DNA of 64,000 nucleotides from Rhodococcus opacus (GCF_012396235.1 NZ_JAAXPA010000035.1:1-64000), one strand, 5' to 3'; counted from the stretch's first letter, positions 17,025 through 26,432 are shown. A program made the numbers and translations. Notes: generated from the letters alone by a model not told the origin.

Positions 17025-17558
17025 ATGAGTGGCGATCAGCGACCCCACATCGTGGTGATGGGGGTGACCGGCTGCGGGAAGACGACAGTCGCGCAGCAAC
17101 TTTCCGAACTGACCGGCCACCGGTTCCTCGACGCCGACGATCTGCATCCACCGTCGAACGTCGAGAAGATGGCCGCCGGTATCCCGCTGACCGACGACGA
17201 CCGGGCGCCGTGGCTCGCAGTCGTCCGTGACCGACTGCGGGAACTGTCCGATCAGGGACGCCGTGGTGTGGTGGCGTGCTCGGCGCTACGGCGGAGCTAC
17301 CGGGACATCCTCCGCGACGTCTCCGACCCGGTACTGTTCGTCCACCTCACGGGAGAGCGGGAGGTCATCCACGGCCGGATGCAGGCGCGGAACGGGCACT
17401 TCATGCCACCTGCCCTGCTCGATTCCCAGTTCGCGCTCCTCGAGCCGCTCGACGCCGACGAGTTCGGAGTGGTCCTGGACGTCGCTCCGGCGCCGGACGC
17501 GATCGCACGGGCCGCCGTCGAATACCTGCACGAAGAACGAAAGGTCGTCACACAGTGA
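17025..17558 (+). CDS. gntK: Gluconokinase
   Basis: A 177-residue P-loop kinase, the normal size for the GntK family: Walker A GVTGCGKTT at 13-21, DADDLHPPSNVEKMAAGIPLTDDDRAPWL as the gluconate-binding stretch, and ALRRSYRDILR. It makes 6-phosphogluconate from gluconate and ATP in the cytoplasm. ATG 17025 follows AGGAA; upstream in-frame codons are not coding. Its stop overlaps the start of the next gene by 4 bp (GTGA), so the two are cotranslated. Confidence 0.93.
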   Translation: MSGDQRPHIVVMGVTGCGKTTVAQQLSELTGHRFLDADDLHPPSNVEKMAAGIPLTDDDRAPWLAVVRDRLRELSDQGRRGVVACSALRRSYRDILRDVSDPVLFVHLTGEREVIHGRMQARNGHFMPPALLDSQFALLEPLDADEFGVVLDVAPAPDAIARAAVEYLHEERKVVTQ

Positions 17559-18328
17559 GTTCGCACGGGAGTTTCGATGTCGAGGGCAAGATCGCGCTCG
17601 TCACGGGGTCGAGTCGAGGAATCGGCTTCGCACTCGCCAACGGACTCGCCGAGGCCGGTGCGGAGGTCGTGCTCAACGGGCGGGACGCCGACGCCCTCGC
17701 ACGCAGCCGCGACGAGATCGTCCGCGCCACCGGTGCGACAGTCCACACCTGCGCCTTCGACGTCACCGCTCCCGAGGAGGTCGCCGCCGCCGCGCAGCGG
17801 GTCGAGAACGAGATCGGTCCCGTCGAGATCGTCGTGAACAACACCGGCGTCCAGCACCGCAGCCCACTGCTCGAGTCCGGCGACGACGACTTCCGTCGCG
17901 TGCTCGACACCAACCTGAGCAGCGCCTTCTTCGTCGGCCGCGAGTTCGCGCGGGCGATGGTCGGGCGCGGGCACGGGAAGATCGTCAACATCTGTTCCGT
18001 CCAGAGTGAACTCGGCCGGGCGGGCATCGCCCCGTACGCCGCGAGCAAGGGCGGGCTGAAGATGCTCACACGCGGAATGTGTGCGGACTGGGCACCATTG
18101 GGGCTGCAGACCAACGCCATCGCGCCCGGATACTTCGATACCCAGCTCACCGAGGCGCTCGTGAACGATGCCGAGTTCAGTGCATGGCTGACCAAACGCA
18201 CGCCCGCCGGGCGGTGGGGGCGCACCGAGGAACTCGTGGGCGCACTGCTCTTTCTCTCGTCGCCGGCGTCGGACTTCGTCAACGGCCAGATCCTGTACGT
18301 CGACGGCGGCCTGACCGCCGTCGTGTGA
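17555..18328 (+). CDS. SDR oxidoreductase, gluconate 5-dehydrogenase-like
   Basis: A 257-residue classical SDR: TGSSRGIG at 17-24 for NAD(P), NNTG near 95, and S148, Y161, K165 (YAASK) as the catalytic set. The closest pattern is gluconate 5-dehydrogenase/IdnO, which interconverts gluconate and 5-ketogluconate. Coupling by a GTGA overlap to gntK supports a role in delivering gluconate to the kinase. GTG 17555 fits this overlap. Related 3-oxoacyl reductases cannot be excluded from sequence alone. Confidence 0.85.
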   Translation: MSSHGSFDVEGKIALVTGSSRGIGFALANGLAEAGAEVVLNGRDADALARSRDEIVRATGATVHTCAFDVTAPEEVAAAAQRVENEIGPVEIVVNNTGVQHRSPLLESGDDDFRRVLDTNLSSAFFVGREFARAMVGRGHGKIVNICSVQSELGRAGIAPYAASKGGLKMLTRGMCADWAPLGLQTNAIAPGYFDTQLTEALVNDAEFSAWLTKRTPAGRWGRTEELVGALLFLSSPASDFVNGQILYVDGGLTAVV

Positions 18329-18354
18329 TCCCCACCCGACCGACTCGAAAGACC

Positions 18355-19284
18355 ATGATGCAGAACACCGCAACGCCCCGAATTCACCTCGGACCGAACC
18401 CTGACACCGCCCTGATGCGCGGGATCGAGCGGGGCGGAGGAATACTCGCCCCGCTCGACGACGCCGAAGCCGTGGTGTGGGCGCAGGGCCCCGACACGTT
18501 CCCGGCGCAGTTGCCGGATTCGGTGCGCTGGGTGCAACTCCCCTCGGCGGGTGTGGAGCCGTGGATCTCCGCGGGGATCGTCGACACCGAGCGGACGTGG
18601 ACGTCCGCGGCCGGCGCCTACGCCGGTAACGTCGCGGAACACGGAGTCCTGCTGCTCCTGGCCGGGGTCCGTGCCCTCCCCGAGCAGGTGCGCGCGACCT
18701 CCTGGCGCAAGGCCGAATTCGACCCGCAGGTGGGCACGCTGCGCGGGGCGACGGTCGCCATCGTCGGGTGCGGGGGCATCGGTCGCGCGATGATCCCGCT
18801 GCTCGACGCGTTCGGGGCGCAGGTGCTCGCCGTGACCCGTTCGGGAACCCCGGTCCCGGGTGCAGTCGAGACGCTGCCGTCCGATCGTGCGTCGGAAGTC
18901 TGGTCCAGAGCAGATCATTTCGTCATCGCCGCACCGGCGACGGCGGCGACCGCGCAGATCGTCGACAAGGACGCGCTCGCGCAGATGAAATCGACGGCGT
19001 GGATCGTCAACGTGGCGCGCGGCTCCCTCGTCGACACCGCGGGGCTCGTCGACGCACTGCGGGCCGGGTCGATCGGCGGGGCCGCACTCGACGTCACCGA
19101 CCCCGAACCCCTTCCCGACGGACACCCGCTCTGGACCCTGCCGAACGCCATCATCACCCCGCACGTCGCGAATCCGGCGACCGGTCTGACGCGGCTGCTT
19201 GCCGATCACGTCGCGACCAACGTCGAACGCTTCGCTGCCGGAGCGCCTTTGATGGCGCCGATCGACCCGAGCCGGGGCTACTGA
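18355..19284 (+). CDS. D-2-hydroxyacid dehydrogenase (2-ketogluconate/glyoxylate reductase-like)
   Basis: A 309-residue NAD-dependent D-2-hydroxyacid dehydrogenase. The cofactor motif GCGGIG is near 140; the catalytic arginine is in NVARGSLVD, the glutamate in DVTDPEPLP and the histidine in ITPHVAN. With gntK and the SDR just upstream it may reduce a keto-gluconate, but glyoxylate or hydroxypyruvate are equally possible. Tandem ATGs at 18355/18358 follow GAAAG. Its last codons overlap the end of the convergent LysR gene by 7 bp. Confidence 0.85.
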   Translation: MMQNTATPRIHLGPNPDTALMRGIERGGGILAPLDDAEAVVWAQGPDTFPAQLPDSVRWVQLPSAGVEPWISAGIVDTERTWTSAAGAYAGNVAEHGVLLLLAGVRALPEQVRATSWRKAEFDPQVGTLRGATVAIVGCGGIGRAMIPLLDAFGAQVLAVTRSGTPVPGAVETLPSDRASEVWSRADHFVIAAPATAATAQIVDKDALAQMKSTAWIVNVARGSLVDTAGLVDALRAGSIGGAALDVTDPEPLPDGHPLWTLPNAIITPHVANPATGLTRLLADHVATNVERFAAGAPLMAPIDPSRGY

Positions 19285-20210
19285 AGGCCTCGGTCGGCTT
19301 CCGAACTGGTCCGGATGTAGTTGGCGACGACACTGCGCAACACCTCGCGTACCGCCTCGGCAGGTCCCGAGAGCGGCTGATTGGCAGGTGTTCCGAGGGA
19401 GACCTGGACTTCGATGGTCGGTTCGATGCGGCGGAGTTCCAGGTTCTCCACATTCATGATGCGGCGTGCCACGGAGAACGGTAATACAGTCGCGCCCAGA
19501 CCGTTCCGGACCGCCTGCGCCATCAGGGTTACCGATTCCACCTCGCCGACCACTCGCGCGTGCTCGAAGGCGTGTTCGTAGGCCTGCTCCACCACTTTGC
19601 GGATGGTGTGCATCGGGCCCGGCAGCAGCAGCGGCAGGTCGACGAGGTCCTTGATGGCGACGGCCGTCCCGGTGTCGCCGGGCAGACCGGTGCCTGCCGG
19701 GGCGACGACCATCAGCTCCTCGGTGAGAAGACGCTCGAAGTTGACGCCCTTGATCGGCCCGGCGTCGTAGAGCAGCGCCATGTCCATGCGGCCGGTCATC
19801 ATGGCCTCGCTCAGCACACCGCCGAAGTTCTCGTTGATGTGCAGAAGGATGCTGGGGTACCGCGACCGCACCGCGGTGAGCAGCGGTAACGCGATGGAAC
19901 TCACCGTACTGTAGGGCGCGAGCCCGACGGAGACACCGCCCGCCAGTTCTCGACCGACGACGCTCACCTCGGCTTGCGCGCTCTCCACCTGCCGCAGGAT
20001 CACCTGTGCGTGCCGGTACAGCGCGCGCCCCGCATCGGTGGGTTCCACGCCCTGCTTGCTGCGGATCAGCAGCTGCTGACCGAAGTGCGTCTCCAGTGCC
20101 GTCATCTGCTGGCTCAGTGCCGGCTGGGCGATGTGCAGAATGTCGGCCGCCCGCGTGATGCTTCCGGCGTCGACGATGCGGACGAATGAGAACAAGCGTC
20201 GGGTATCCAC
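19278..20210 (-). CDS. LysR-type regulator (Nac-like)
   Basis: A 310-residue LysR protein: N-terminal winged helix RRLFSFVRIVDAGSITRAADILHIAQPALSQQMTALETHFGQQLL, then a substrate-binding domain. The pattern resembles the Nac/CynR-like branch. Start is the GTG at 20210, after AAAGG; the frame open up to 20345 is not needed. It is divergent from pxpABC, the usual arrangement for a regulator of the genes it faces, so the inducer is probably 5-oxoproline or its analogue (inference). Confidence 0.87.
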   Translation of the reverse strand: MDTRRLFSFVRIVDAGSITRAADILHIAQPALSQQMTALETHFGQQLLIRSKQGVEPTDAGRALYRHAQVILRQVESAQAEVSVVGRELAGGVSVGLAPYSTVSSIALPLLTAVRSRYPSILLHINENFGGVLSEAMMTGRMDMALLYDAGPIKGVNFERLLTEELMVVAPAGTGLPGDTGTAVAIKDLVDLPLLLPGPMHTIRKVVEQAYEHAFEHARVVGEVESVTLMAQAVRNGLGATVLPFSVARRIMNVENLELRRIEPTIEVQVSLGTPANQPLSGPAEAVREVLRSVVANYIRTSSEADRGLQ

Positions 20211-20354
20211 GAGCGATCTGCCTTTCTGACGATGCGGCGACGCAAGCACGCCGCGGTTTCGACAAGGTTGCCGGGCGGAAACACCGCCGTAGCCAAATGC
20301 GAGGCGCTGTTCTTCCCTTTTGCATCGCCGCTGTTCAAACACCATAGACGTTCG

Positions 20355-20370
20355 TTATCGCCTCACGTAA
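20355..20370. promoter_or_regulatory. Possible LysR-binding site
   Basis: TTA-N10-TAA lies in the 266-bp divergent region between the LysR gene and pxpA. It contains a T-N11-A pattern, the loose LysR-family consensus. Chance occurrence is quite possible. Confidence 0.25.
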
Positions 20371-20476
20371 AACAGGTATTAACCGCCCGAACCGGATCCT
20401 GCGTAGCGTCCGTTTACATCGAAAGTTCACAGGAACTGCACCAGCGGTTCCACTGCAGGTCCCCATGGGAGGCACC

Positions 20477-21283
20477 GTGACTGTCAAGATCGATCTCGTC
20501 GCCGACCTCGGCGAGAGCTTCGGCGCATGGACGATGGGCGACGACGACGCTCTGCTCGACGTGCTGACGTCCGCCAACGTCGCGTGCGGATTCCATGCCG
20601 GTGACCCCAGGACCATGGACGCGACGGTCCGAGGATGCGTCGCCCGCGGAATCGGCATCGGCGCGCACCCCAGCTTTCCCGACCTGGCAGGCTTCGGCCG
20701 GCGCGCGATGGACCTCACCGCAGACGAGGTACGCACGGACGTTCTGTACCAACTCGGCGCGCTGCATGCCTTCGCGACATCACACGGCACGACGCTCTCG
20801 CACATCGCACCGCACGGTCGGTTGGGAAACCTCGTCGCGACGCGCGCGGACTACGCACGTGCCGTCGTCGACGCGGTGGAAGCGTTCGACCCGAGGCTGA
20901 TCGTGCTCGCCCAGGACGGTGAACTCGCCGACCACGCCCGTGAGCGGGGGGTTCGCGTCGCGATCGTCGCCATCGTCGACCGCGCGTACCGCTCGGACGG
21001 CACCCTGGTGCCGCGATCCGAACCCGGTTCCGTGATTCACGACCAGGACACTCTGGTGGCGCGCACCGTGCAGATGGTGACGGAGGGTGTCGTCGAGGCC
21101 GTCGACGGCACCCGCATCCCGATCGAGGCCGACACGGTGCTGCTGCACGGTGACGGCGCCGACGCCGTACGCAACGCGCGAGCGATCCGGGAGGCGCTCC
21201 TGCGTGCGGGCGTTGTCATCGCCCCGGTGACCGAGGTCCTCGCAGGCAAGGAAGAGAAGGAGTCCGCGTCGTGTCCGGCGTGA
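20477..21283 (+). CDS. pxpA: 5-oxoprolinase subunit A
   Basis: A 268-residue LamB/YcsF-family protein: IDLVADLGESFGAW at the start, NVACGFHAGDP, GIGAHPSFPDLAGFGRR and HGDGADAV, with histidines and aspartates typical of PxpA. With PxpB and PxpC it opens 5-oxoproline to glutamate using ATP. GTG 20477 is chosen because GGGAGG lies just before it; an ATG at 20465 would place that ribosome site inside the gene. First gene of the cluster facing the LysR regulator. Confidence 0.92.
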   Translation: MTVKIDLVADLGESFGAWTMGDDDALLDVLTSANVACGFHAGDPRTMDATVRGCVARGIGIGAHPSFPDLAGFGRRAMDLTADEVRTDVLYQLGALHAFATSHGTTLSHIAPHGRLGNLVATRADYARAVVDAVEAFDPRLIVLAQDGELADHARERGVRVAIVAIVDRAYRSDGTLVPRSEPGSVIHDQDTLVARTVQMVTEGVVEAVDGTRIPIEADTVLLHGDGADAVRNARAIREALLRAGVVIAPVTEVLAGKEEKESASCPA

Positions 21284-21993
21284 CGTGCATCCGGCCGCAC
21301 CGGGAGTTCGTCCTCTCGGATTGTGGAGACTCCGCGGTACGTCTGACGTCGCTGTCCGCGGATGCCGAGGAGCGCTGGCATGTGGTCCACACGGTTGCCG
21401 CCGCGCTCGACGCACGCGGCGACGAGGTCGCGGTCACCGGCATCATCCCCACGTACGACGCATTGTTGGTCGAATTCGATTGTGGTGCAACCACCCACGA
21501 CGCCATCCGTGCACACGTCGAACGGCTGATCGAGCTCCCCGCGGATGCCGCGGCGCGCGGCCCGCGGCAGTTCGAGATCCCCGTCGTCTACGGGGGAGAA
21601 TTCGGCCCCGACCTCGACGAGGTTGCAGCACACCTCGAACTCTCACCCGCCGAGGTGATCCGACTGCACGGCGCAGGCCCACTGACCATGCGCTGCTTCG
21701 GTTCCCCAGGTGGCGCCCCGATGCTGGACGGCCCCGCCTTCCCGCGGCCCGTCCCACGCCGCACGATTCCGCGGCCGCACGTGCCGGCCGGCGCGGTCGC
21801 TGTCGCGGGCAGGCAGGCCGTCGTGTCCGCGCGTCCCGCGCCGGGAGGCTGGCCGGTGATCGGTCGAACACCGCTGACCATCGTCGATCCGGCGACGGAC
21901 CCACTGTCCGACTTCCGGCCCGGCGACACGTTCCTCTTCGTTCCGATCACCGCCGCCGAGTGGTCGACGTACGAGGGGGTCCGTCATGGCTGA
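21271..21993 (+). CDS. pxpB: 5-oxoprolinase subunit B
   Basis: A 240-residue KipI/PxpB protein: FVLSDCGDSAVRLT at the start, IPTYDALLVEFD, the conserved FEIPVVYGGEFGPDLDEVA stretch and a cyclophilin-like C-terminal part ending RPGDTFLFVPIT. It forms the ATP-using 5-oxoprolinase with PxpA and PxpC. GTG 21271 overlaps pxpA by 13 bp, with GGAG inside the end of pxpA, indicating translational coupling. Confidence 0.92.
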   Translation: MSGVTCIRPHREFVLSDCGDSAVRLTSLSADAEERWHVVHTVAAALDARGDEVAVTGIIPTYDALLVEFDCGATTHDAIRAHVERLIELPADAAARGPRQFEIPVVYGGEFGPDLDEVAAHLELSPAEVIRLHGAGPLTMRCFGSPGGAPMLDGPAFPRPVPRRTIPRPHVPAGAVAVAGRQAVVSARPAPGGWPVIGRTPLTIVDPATDPLSDFRPGDTFLFVPITAAEWSTYEGVRHG

Positions 21994-23029
21994 ATCGATC
22001 ACCGTCACGACACCCGGCCTGACCTCGATCCAGGACCTCGGCCGGCTCCGAGCATCCCGATTCGGCCAGATGACCGGCGGCGCCTCGGACCAGTACAGCG
22101 CCGACGTGGCGAACGCACTGGTCGGAAGCCCGCGTACGGCACCCCTGCTCGAGTTGGTCGCCATGGACTTCGGCGCCGTCGCGAGCATCGACCTGCTCGT
22201 CGCCGTGACCGGAGCGCCGGCGGAGGTGCAGGTCGGGGGTGTCACCCGCCCACAGTGGGAGCCGTTCGTGTGGACCGCAGGTGAAGAACTCACCGTCCGC
22301 GGAATCCGCGACGGGCTCAGGGTCTACCTCGCCGTGCACGGAACGATCGACGCGCCCTACCTGCTCGGTAGTTGCGCCCCCGACTCGGTTCTCGGTTTCG
22401 GCCGGCAACTGACGGTCGGCGAGTCCGTCGCCATCGACGTCGACGGACCGCCGATCGACCACCCGCACTTCCGGATGCCGCTGTTCCGGCTCGGCGCCCG
22501 GCCCGCGGCCTTCACCGGATGCTGGACCATCGACGTGACGGATGGTCCCGACGTCCACGAATTCGGCTCGACCTCCGCCCGATTGTTCGACACCCCCTTC
22601 GTCATCGGCGGCAACTCGAACCACATCGGTCTCCGCCTCACGCCGACCGATCCGGGCAGCCCCGTCCCTCGGCGGGACCGGTCGACGGAGGTGCTCTCCC
22701 GCGGCGTGCCGATCGGCGCGGTCGAGGTTCCCGCCGGCGACGAGATCCTCGTTCTGCATCGCGGACGAGGGGTGACCGCCGGATACCCGGTGCTCGCGGT
22801 CGTGACCGCCACCGCTCTGTCCCAGCTCGGCCAGGCACGCCCCGGCCAGGAGGTCCGGTTCAGGAAGGTGACCGTCCCCGACGCCGTGGACGCGTACCGG
22901 TCACAACGACGCTCGATCGATCTCCTCCGCTCACGTGTGGCGAACGCGTTCGCCAGTCTTCGGATCCCCCTTCACACAGAAACGACATCCGCCCAGCACA
23001 GCTCGGTACCCCAGATGGAGTCAGCATGA
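21986..23029 (+). CDS. pxpC: 5-oxoprolinase subunit C
   Basis: A 347-residue KipA/PxpC (biotin-dependent-carboxylase-like) protein: TPGLTSIQDLGRLRASRFGQMTGGASDQYSADVANALVG at the start, then the cyclophilin-like fold with NSNHIGLRL and SRGVPIGAVEVPAGDEILVL. Normal family length. It overlaps pxpB by 8 bp and its stop overlaps the transporter start (ATGA), so pxpABC and the transporter form one coupled operon. Confidence 0.92.
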   Translation: MAESITVTTPGLTSIQDLGRLRASRFGQMTGGASDQYSADVANALVGSPRTAPLLELVAMDFGAVASIDLLVAVTGAPAEVQVGGVTRPQWEPFVWTAGEELTVRGIRDGLRVYLAVHGTIDAPYLLGSCAPDSVLGFGRQLTVGESVAIDVDGPPIDHPHFRMPLFRLGARPAAFTGCWTIDVTDGPDVHEFGSTSARLFDTPFVIGGNSNHIGLRLTPTDPGSPVPRRDRSTEVLSRGVPIGAVEVPAGDEILVLHRGRGVTAGYPVLAVVTATALSQLGQARPGQEVRFRKVTVPDAVDAYRSQRRSIDLLRSRVANAFASLRIPLHTETTSAQHSSVPQMESA

Positions 23030-24375
23030 CCAACGCGATCTCACCCGACACGGCCGGGCACACGTCCGAACACGAGGTGCAACCCCGCCAGCTACGCAAA
23101 GTCGTTCTCGCAGGCTGCGTGGGCATCTTCGTCGAGCTCTACGACAACGGCATCTTCGCCTTCATGGCGACCGCCCTGGCCATCGTCTTCTTCGACGTCT
23201 CCAAGTCGAGTGACGCGCTGATGCTCGTCTTCGCCGGTTACGCGATCTCGTTCTTCGTGCGACCTCTCGGTGCAGTCGTCTGCGGCATCCTGGGCGACCG
23301 GATCGGCAGGCAGAAGATGCTCGTCTTCGTCATCATGCTGATCAGCGTCGCCACCGCGGGAATCGGCATTCTCCCGACCTACGCCGCGATCGGCGTCGCC
23401 GCACCCGCGTTGTTGATCCTCCTGCGCATCCTGCAGGGATTCTCCGTGGGCGGTGAGGCGGCGGGCGCCATGACCTTCCTCGCCGAGCACTCGCCGGAGG
23501 GCAAGCGCGGACTCATCACCAGCTACGCACAGATCGCGTCCTTCCTGGCCCTGCTCACCGGCACGCTCGTGGCGTTCGCGATGTCACCGTGGCTCAACGA
23601 GGCCGCGATCAACGGCGGCGGACCGGCCAGCTGGGCCTGGCGTGTGCCGTTCCTCGTCGCCATCCCGATGGGCATCATCGGCTGGTACATCCGCCGGGCC
23701 ATCAGCGACACCCCGAACTTCGAGAAGCTCAAGGCCGAAGGCGGACTGTCCCGCAACCCGCTGAAGGAAGCGTTCGCGACCCCCGAGCACCGCAAGGCGA
23801 TGCTGCTCGCGCTGTTCATCCCGCTGATGAACGGCTCCGGCTACTACGTGCTGTTCTCTTACATGCCGACGTTCCTCAAGGGCGACAACATCGGTTTCTC
23901 GACCGGCACCGCCCTGCTCGTGACCGCGGCGAGCCTCGTGGCGATCTGCATCGCCATTCCGTTCATGGGTGCTCTCTCCGACCGCGTCGGCCGCAAGAAG
24001 GTCATCGCCGGCGCGGCGATCGCCATGGCCATCGGCGCCATCCCCTGTTACGCCCTGATCGCGACCGGCAACTTCGTGCTCGCAGTGGTCGGCGCATGCA
24101 TCATGGCGGTGATCTTCGCCGGTCACACCGCCGTCATCCACATCCTCATCGTCGAGCTCTTCCCCACCCGGGTGCGGTACTCGGCGTACGGGCTGGGCTA
24201 CAACATCTCCTCCGCGGTCTTCGGCGGCACGGCGCCCCTGCTCATGACCTGGCTGATTCCTCAGTTCGGAATCTACGTTCCCGCGGTCTATGCCGTCGTC
24301 ACCGCGGTGGGCACCCTCATCGCCGTCAGCACCATCACCGACCGGGCGCACGTGCCTCTCCGCGACACGCTCTGA
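23026..24375 (+). CDS. MFS transporter, MHS (metabolite:H+ symporter) family
   Basis: A 449-residue, 12-segment major-facilitator protein of the ProP/ShiA/KgtP branch: VGIFVELYDNGIFAFMATALAIVFF, the loop motif GDRIGRQKML, the RILQGFSVGGEAAGAMTFLAEHSPEGKRG signature and a second SDRVGRKKV loop. MHS proteins carry organic acids, osmolytes or amino-acid derivatives with protons. Placement after pxpC makes 5-oxoproline or a related acid the likely cargo. ATG 23026 overlaps the pxpC stop and follows GGAG. Confidence 0.9.
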   Translation: MTNAISPDTAGHTSEHEVQPRQLRKVVLAGCVGIFVELYDNGIFAFMATALAIVFFDVSKSSDALMLVFAGYAISFFVRPLGAVVCGILGDRIGRQKMLVFVIMLISVATAGIGILPTYAAIGVAAPALLILLRILQGFSVGGEAAGAMTFLAEHSPEGKRGLITSYAQIASFLALLTGTLVAFAMSPWLNEAAINGGGPASWAWRVPFLVAIPMGIIGWYIRRAISDTPNFEKLKAEGGLSRNPLKEAFATPEHRKAMLLALFIPLMNGSGYYVLFSYMPTFLKGDNIGFSTGTALLVTAASLVAICIAIPFMGALSDRVGRKKVIAGAAIAMAIGAIPCYALIATGNFVLAVVGACIMAVIFAGHTAVIHILIVELFPTRVRYSAYGLGYNISSAVFGGTAPLLMTWLIPQFGIYVPAVYAVVTAVGTLIAVSTITDRAHVPLRDTL

Positions 24376-24389
24376 CGGATCCAGACTCG

Positions 24390-24426
24390 GCCCGGTGGTC
24401 TCCTGACCACTCGAAGACCACCGGGC
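24390..24426 (+). terminator. 12-bp hairpin between the transporter and SDR genes
   Basis: GCCCGGTGGTCT pairs perfectly with AGACCACCGGGC around a 13-base loop, 15 bp after the transporter stop. It should end or reduce transcription from pxpA, so the following SDR-ADH pair may have lower or separate expression. Confidence 0.7.
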
Positions 24427-24464
24427 TGTACCAACTTTCACCACCAGCAAGGCAAGGGAGCGTT

Positions 24465-25232
24465 ATGCCATTCAACGACTACCGGACGGCACTGGTCACC
24501 GGCGCCAACACCGGAATGGGTGCCGCGGTCACCGAGATCCTGACCAAGCGCGGACTGACCGTCTACGGTGTGGCCCGCAACAAGGAACGGCTCGACGAGG
24601 TCGCGGACAAGACGGGAATGATCCCGCTCGCCGTCGACATCACGGACATCGACGCACTGAGCGCCGCCGTCGAGGGGCTCGAGATCGACGTGCTGATCAA
24701 CAACGCGGGAGTGTCGGCCACCGGCAACATCCTGGACGCCTCCGCGGATTCGGTCGACGCCATGGTGGACGTCAATCTCCGTGCGGTGCTGCACCTGTGC
24801 CGGCTGCTGATGCCGGGAATGGTCGAGCGGGACCTCGGCCACATCGTCAACATCAGCTCCATCGCCGGCCTGTACAACTTCTACGGCCACACCGCCTACC
24901 ACGCCACGAAGGCTGCGGTGCACCAGATCTCGCGACAGCTGCGAAACGACACCATCGGCAAGCGCATCCGCGTGACGGAGATCTGCCCGGGCAGAGTCGA
25001 AACCGAGATCTTCGGACGCAACCTGGGCGGGTCGCCGGAGGCGATGAAGGAGGCGTGGGAGACGTACTACGAAGGCTTCGAATCCATCACGACCAAGGAC
25101 ATCGCCGACACCATCGAGTTCGCGATCGACGCCCCGGGCCACGTCAATCTCGGCCTGATCGAAATCATGCCCACGTTCCAGGTACCGGGTGGACTCGACT
25201 TCATCCGGCGCAACGATCGAGACCCGCGGTGA
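24465..25232 (+). CDS. SDR oxidoreductase
   Basis: A 255-residue classical SDR: TGANTGMG at 12-19, NNAG near 82, catalytic S in NISSIAG, and Y and K in YHATK. Residues after VTEICPGRVETEIF resemble the serine 3-dehydrogenase/YdfG group that oxidises 3-hydroxy acids, an inference. Start ATG 24465 follows AAGGGAG. It overlaps the next gene by 4 bp (GTGA). Confidence 0.87.
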   Translation: MPFNDYRTALVTGANTGMGAAVTEILTKRGLTVYGVARNKERLDEVADKTGMIPLAVDITDIDALSAAVEGLEIDVLINNAGVSATGNILDASADSVDAMVDVNLRAVLHLCRLLMPGMVERDLGHIVNISSIAGLYNFYGHTAYHATKAAVHQISRQLRNDTIGKRIRVTEICPGRVETEIFGRNLGGSPEAMKEAWETYYEGFESITTKDIADTIEFAIDAPGHVNLGLIEIMPTFQVPGGLDFIRRNDRDPR

Positions 25233-26293
25233 ACACTGCACAGCGCGAGTTCGGCGCCCCGCTTCCGGCCGAAACCCTCGGGGTGGTGGCGCACGCCGCG
25301 GGAGACCTGCGCATCGAATCGGTGCCGCTGCGCCGGCCCGAGCCGTCCGAGACCGTCGTCGAGATCGCCTACGGCGGGATCTGCGGATCCGACCTGCACT
25401 ACTGGACGCACGGGGCGGCGGGTGAGTCGATTCTGAAGGCACCGATGCTGCTGGGCCACGAAGTGGTGGGAACGGTGGTGCAGGCCGCGGCGGACGGCGG
25501 CGGCCCCGCAGCGGGTGAACGAGTCGCCGTGCACCCCGCCACCCCCGGCGGTCGCGGCGCCAGGTTCCCCGCGGACCGCCCGAACCTCTCACCGGGATGC
25601 ACGTACCTCGGCAGTGCGGCGCAATTCCCCCACACCGAAGGGGCATTCGCGAAGTACGCAGTTCTGCCCTCGCGCATGCTGCGGCCGCTGCCGCCGGACC
25701 TTCCACTGCGCACCGCTGCCGTCGCAGAACCCACCGCCGTCGCGTGGCATGCCGTGGCCCGCGCCGGCGACGTGTCGGGGAAGAGCGCACTCGTCGTGGG
25801 ATGCGGACCCATCGGCGCCCTCGTGGTGGCGGTCCTGCGCCGAGCCGGTGCGCGCGAGATCACCGCAGTCGACGTGCACGAGTATCCCCTCACTGTTGCA
25901 CGGGCGCTCGGCGCGGACCGGACCCTCGACGCCACCGACTCCGAGAGCATCGCGGCCGTCGACGCCGATGTCGTCGTCGAATGCTCCGGTAACCGCTTCG
26001 GGCTCGAATCGGCCATTCGCGGCGCGACGCGCGGCGGCCGAGTCGTCATGCTCGGACTGCTCCCCACCGGTCTTCAGCCCGCGCCGCTCTCGCTCGTCAT
26101 CACGCGGGAACTCGAACTCGTCGGTTCCTTCCGATTCAACGACGAGATCGATTCGGTGCTCGCCGCTCTGGCGGACGGCAGCCTGAACGTCGAACCGGTG
26201 ATCAGTCACGAGTTCGGCATCGAGGACGGCCTCGAGGCCTTCGCCGTCGCGAAGGACGCGTCCACGTCCGCGAAGGTGTTGCTGGCGTTCTGA
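25229..26293 (+). CDS. Zinc alcohol dehydrogenase, L-idonate 5-dehydrogenase-like, lacking structural zinc site
   Basis: A 354-residue medium-chain dehydrogenase. Catalytic-zinc ligands are C52 (GICGSDLHY), H77/E78 (GHE) and E167 (AVAEPTAVAWHA); the NAD motif is GCGPIG near 191. YLGSAAQFPHTEGAFAKYAVLPSRML matches the L-idonate 5-dehydrogenase branch. The lobe at ~101-124 that normally holds four zinc cysteines has only C124. GTG 25229 overlaps the SDR stop. It probably oxidises a polyol or hydroxy acid. Confidence 0.83.
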   Translation: MNTAQREFGAPLPAETLGVVAHAAGDLRIESVPLRRPEPSETVVEIAYGGICGSDLHYWTHGAAGESILKAPMLLGHEVVGTVVQAAADGGGPAAGERVAVHPATPGGRGARFPADRPNLSPGCTYLGSAAQFPHTEGAFAKYAVLPSRMLRPLPPDLPLRTAAVAEPTAVAWHAVARAGDVSGKSALVVGCGPIGALVVAVLRRAGAREITAVDVHEYPLTVARALGADRTLDATDSESIAAVDADVVVECSGNRFGLESAIRGATRGGRVVMLGLLPTGLQPAPLSLVITRELELVGSFRFNDEIDSVLAALADGSLNVEPVISHEFGIEDGLEAFAVAKDASTSAKVLLAF

Positions 26294-26432
26294 TTCCAGC
26301 CATGTCGAACGGCTATCACCCGACAAGTAATCGGTCTTGTACAGGCGTGATGTGCCCCCGATAGCCTGGGTGTGAAGGTACCGCCCGACTTCCCGGCTTC
26401 TTTCGTTCCCACGCCCTCTACCAGGAGGAACA

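Noticed and set aside
17548-20325. A 925-codon minus-strand open frame
   Set aside because: It is antisense to the SDR and 2-hydroxyacid dehydrogenase and out of frame with LysR; high GC keeps it open by chance.
26337-26367. TTGTAC ... TAGCCT as a promoter for the aminotransferase
   Set aside because: 19-bp spacing and a weak -10 box; too poor to list as a feature.
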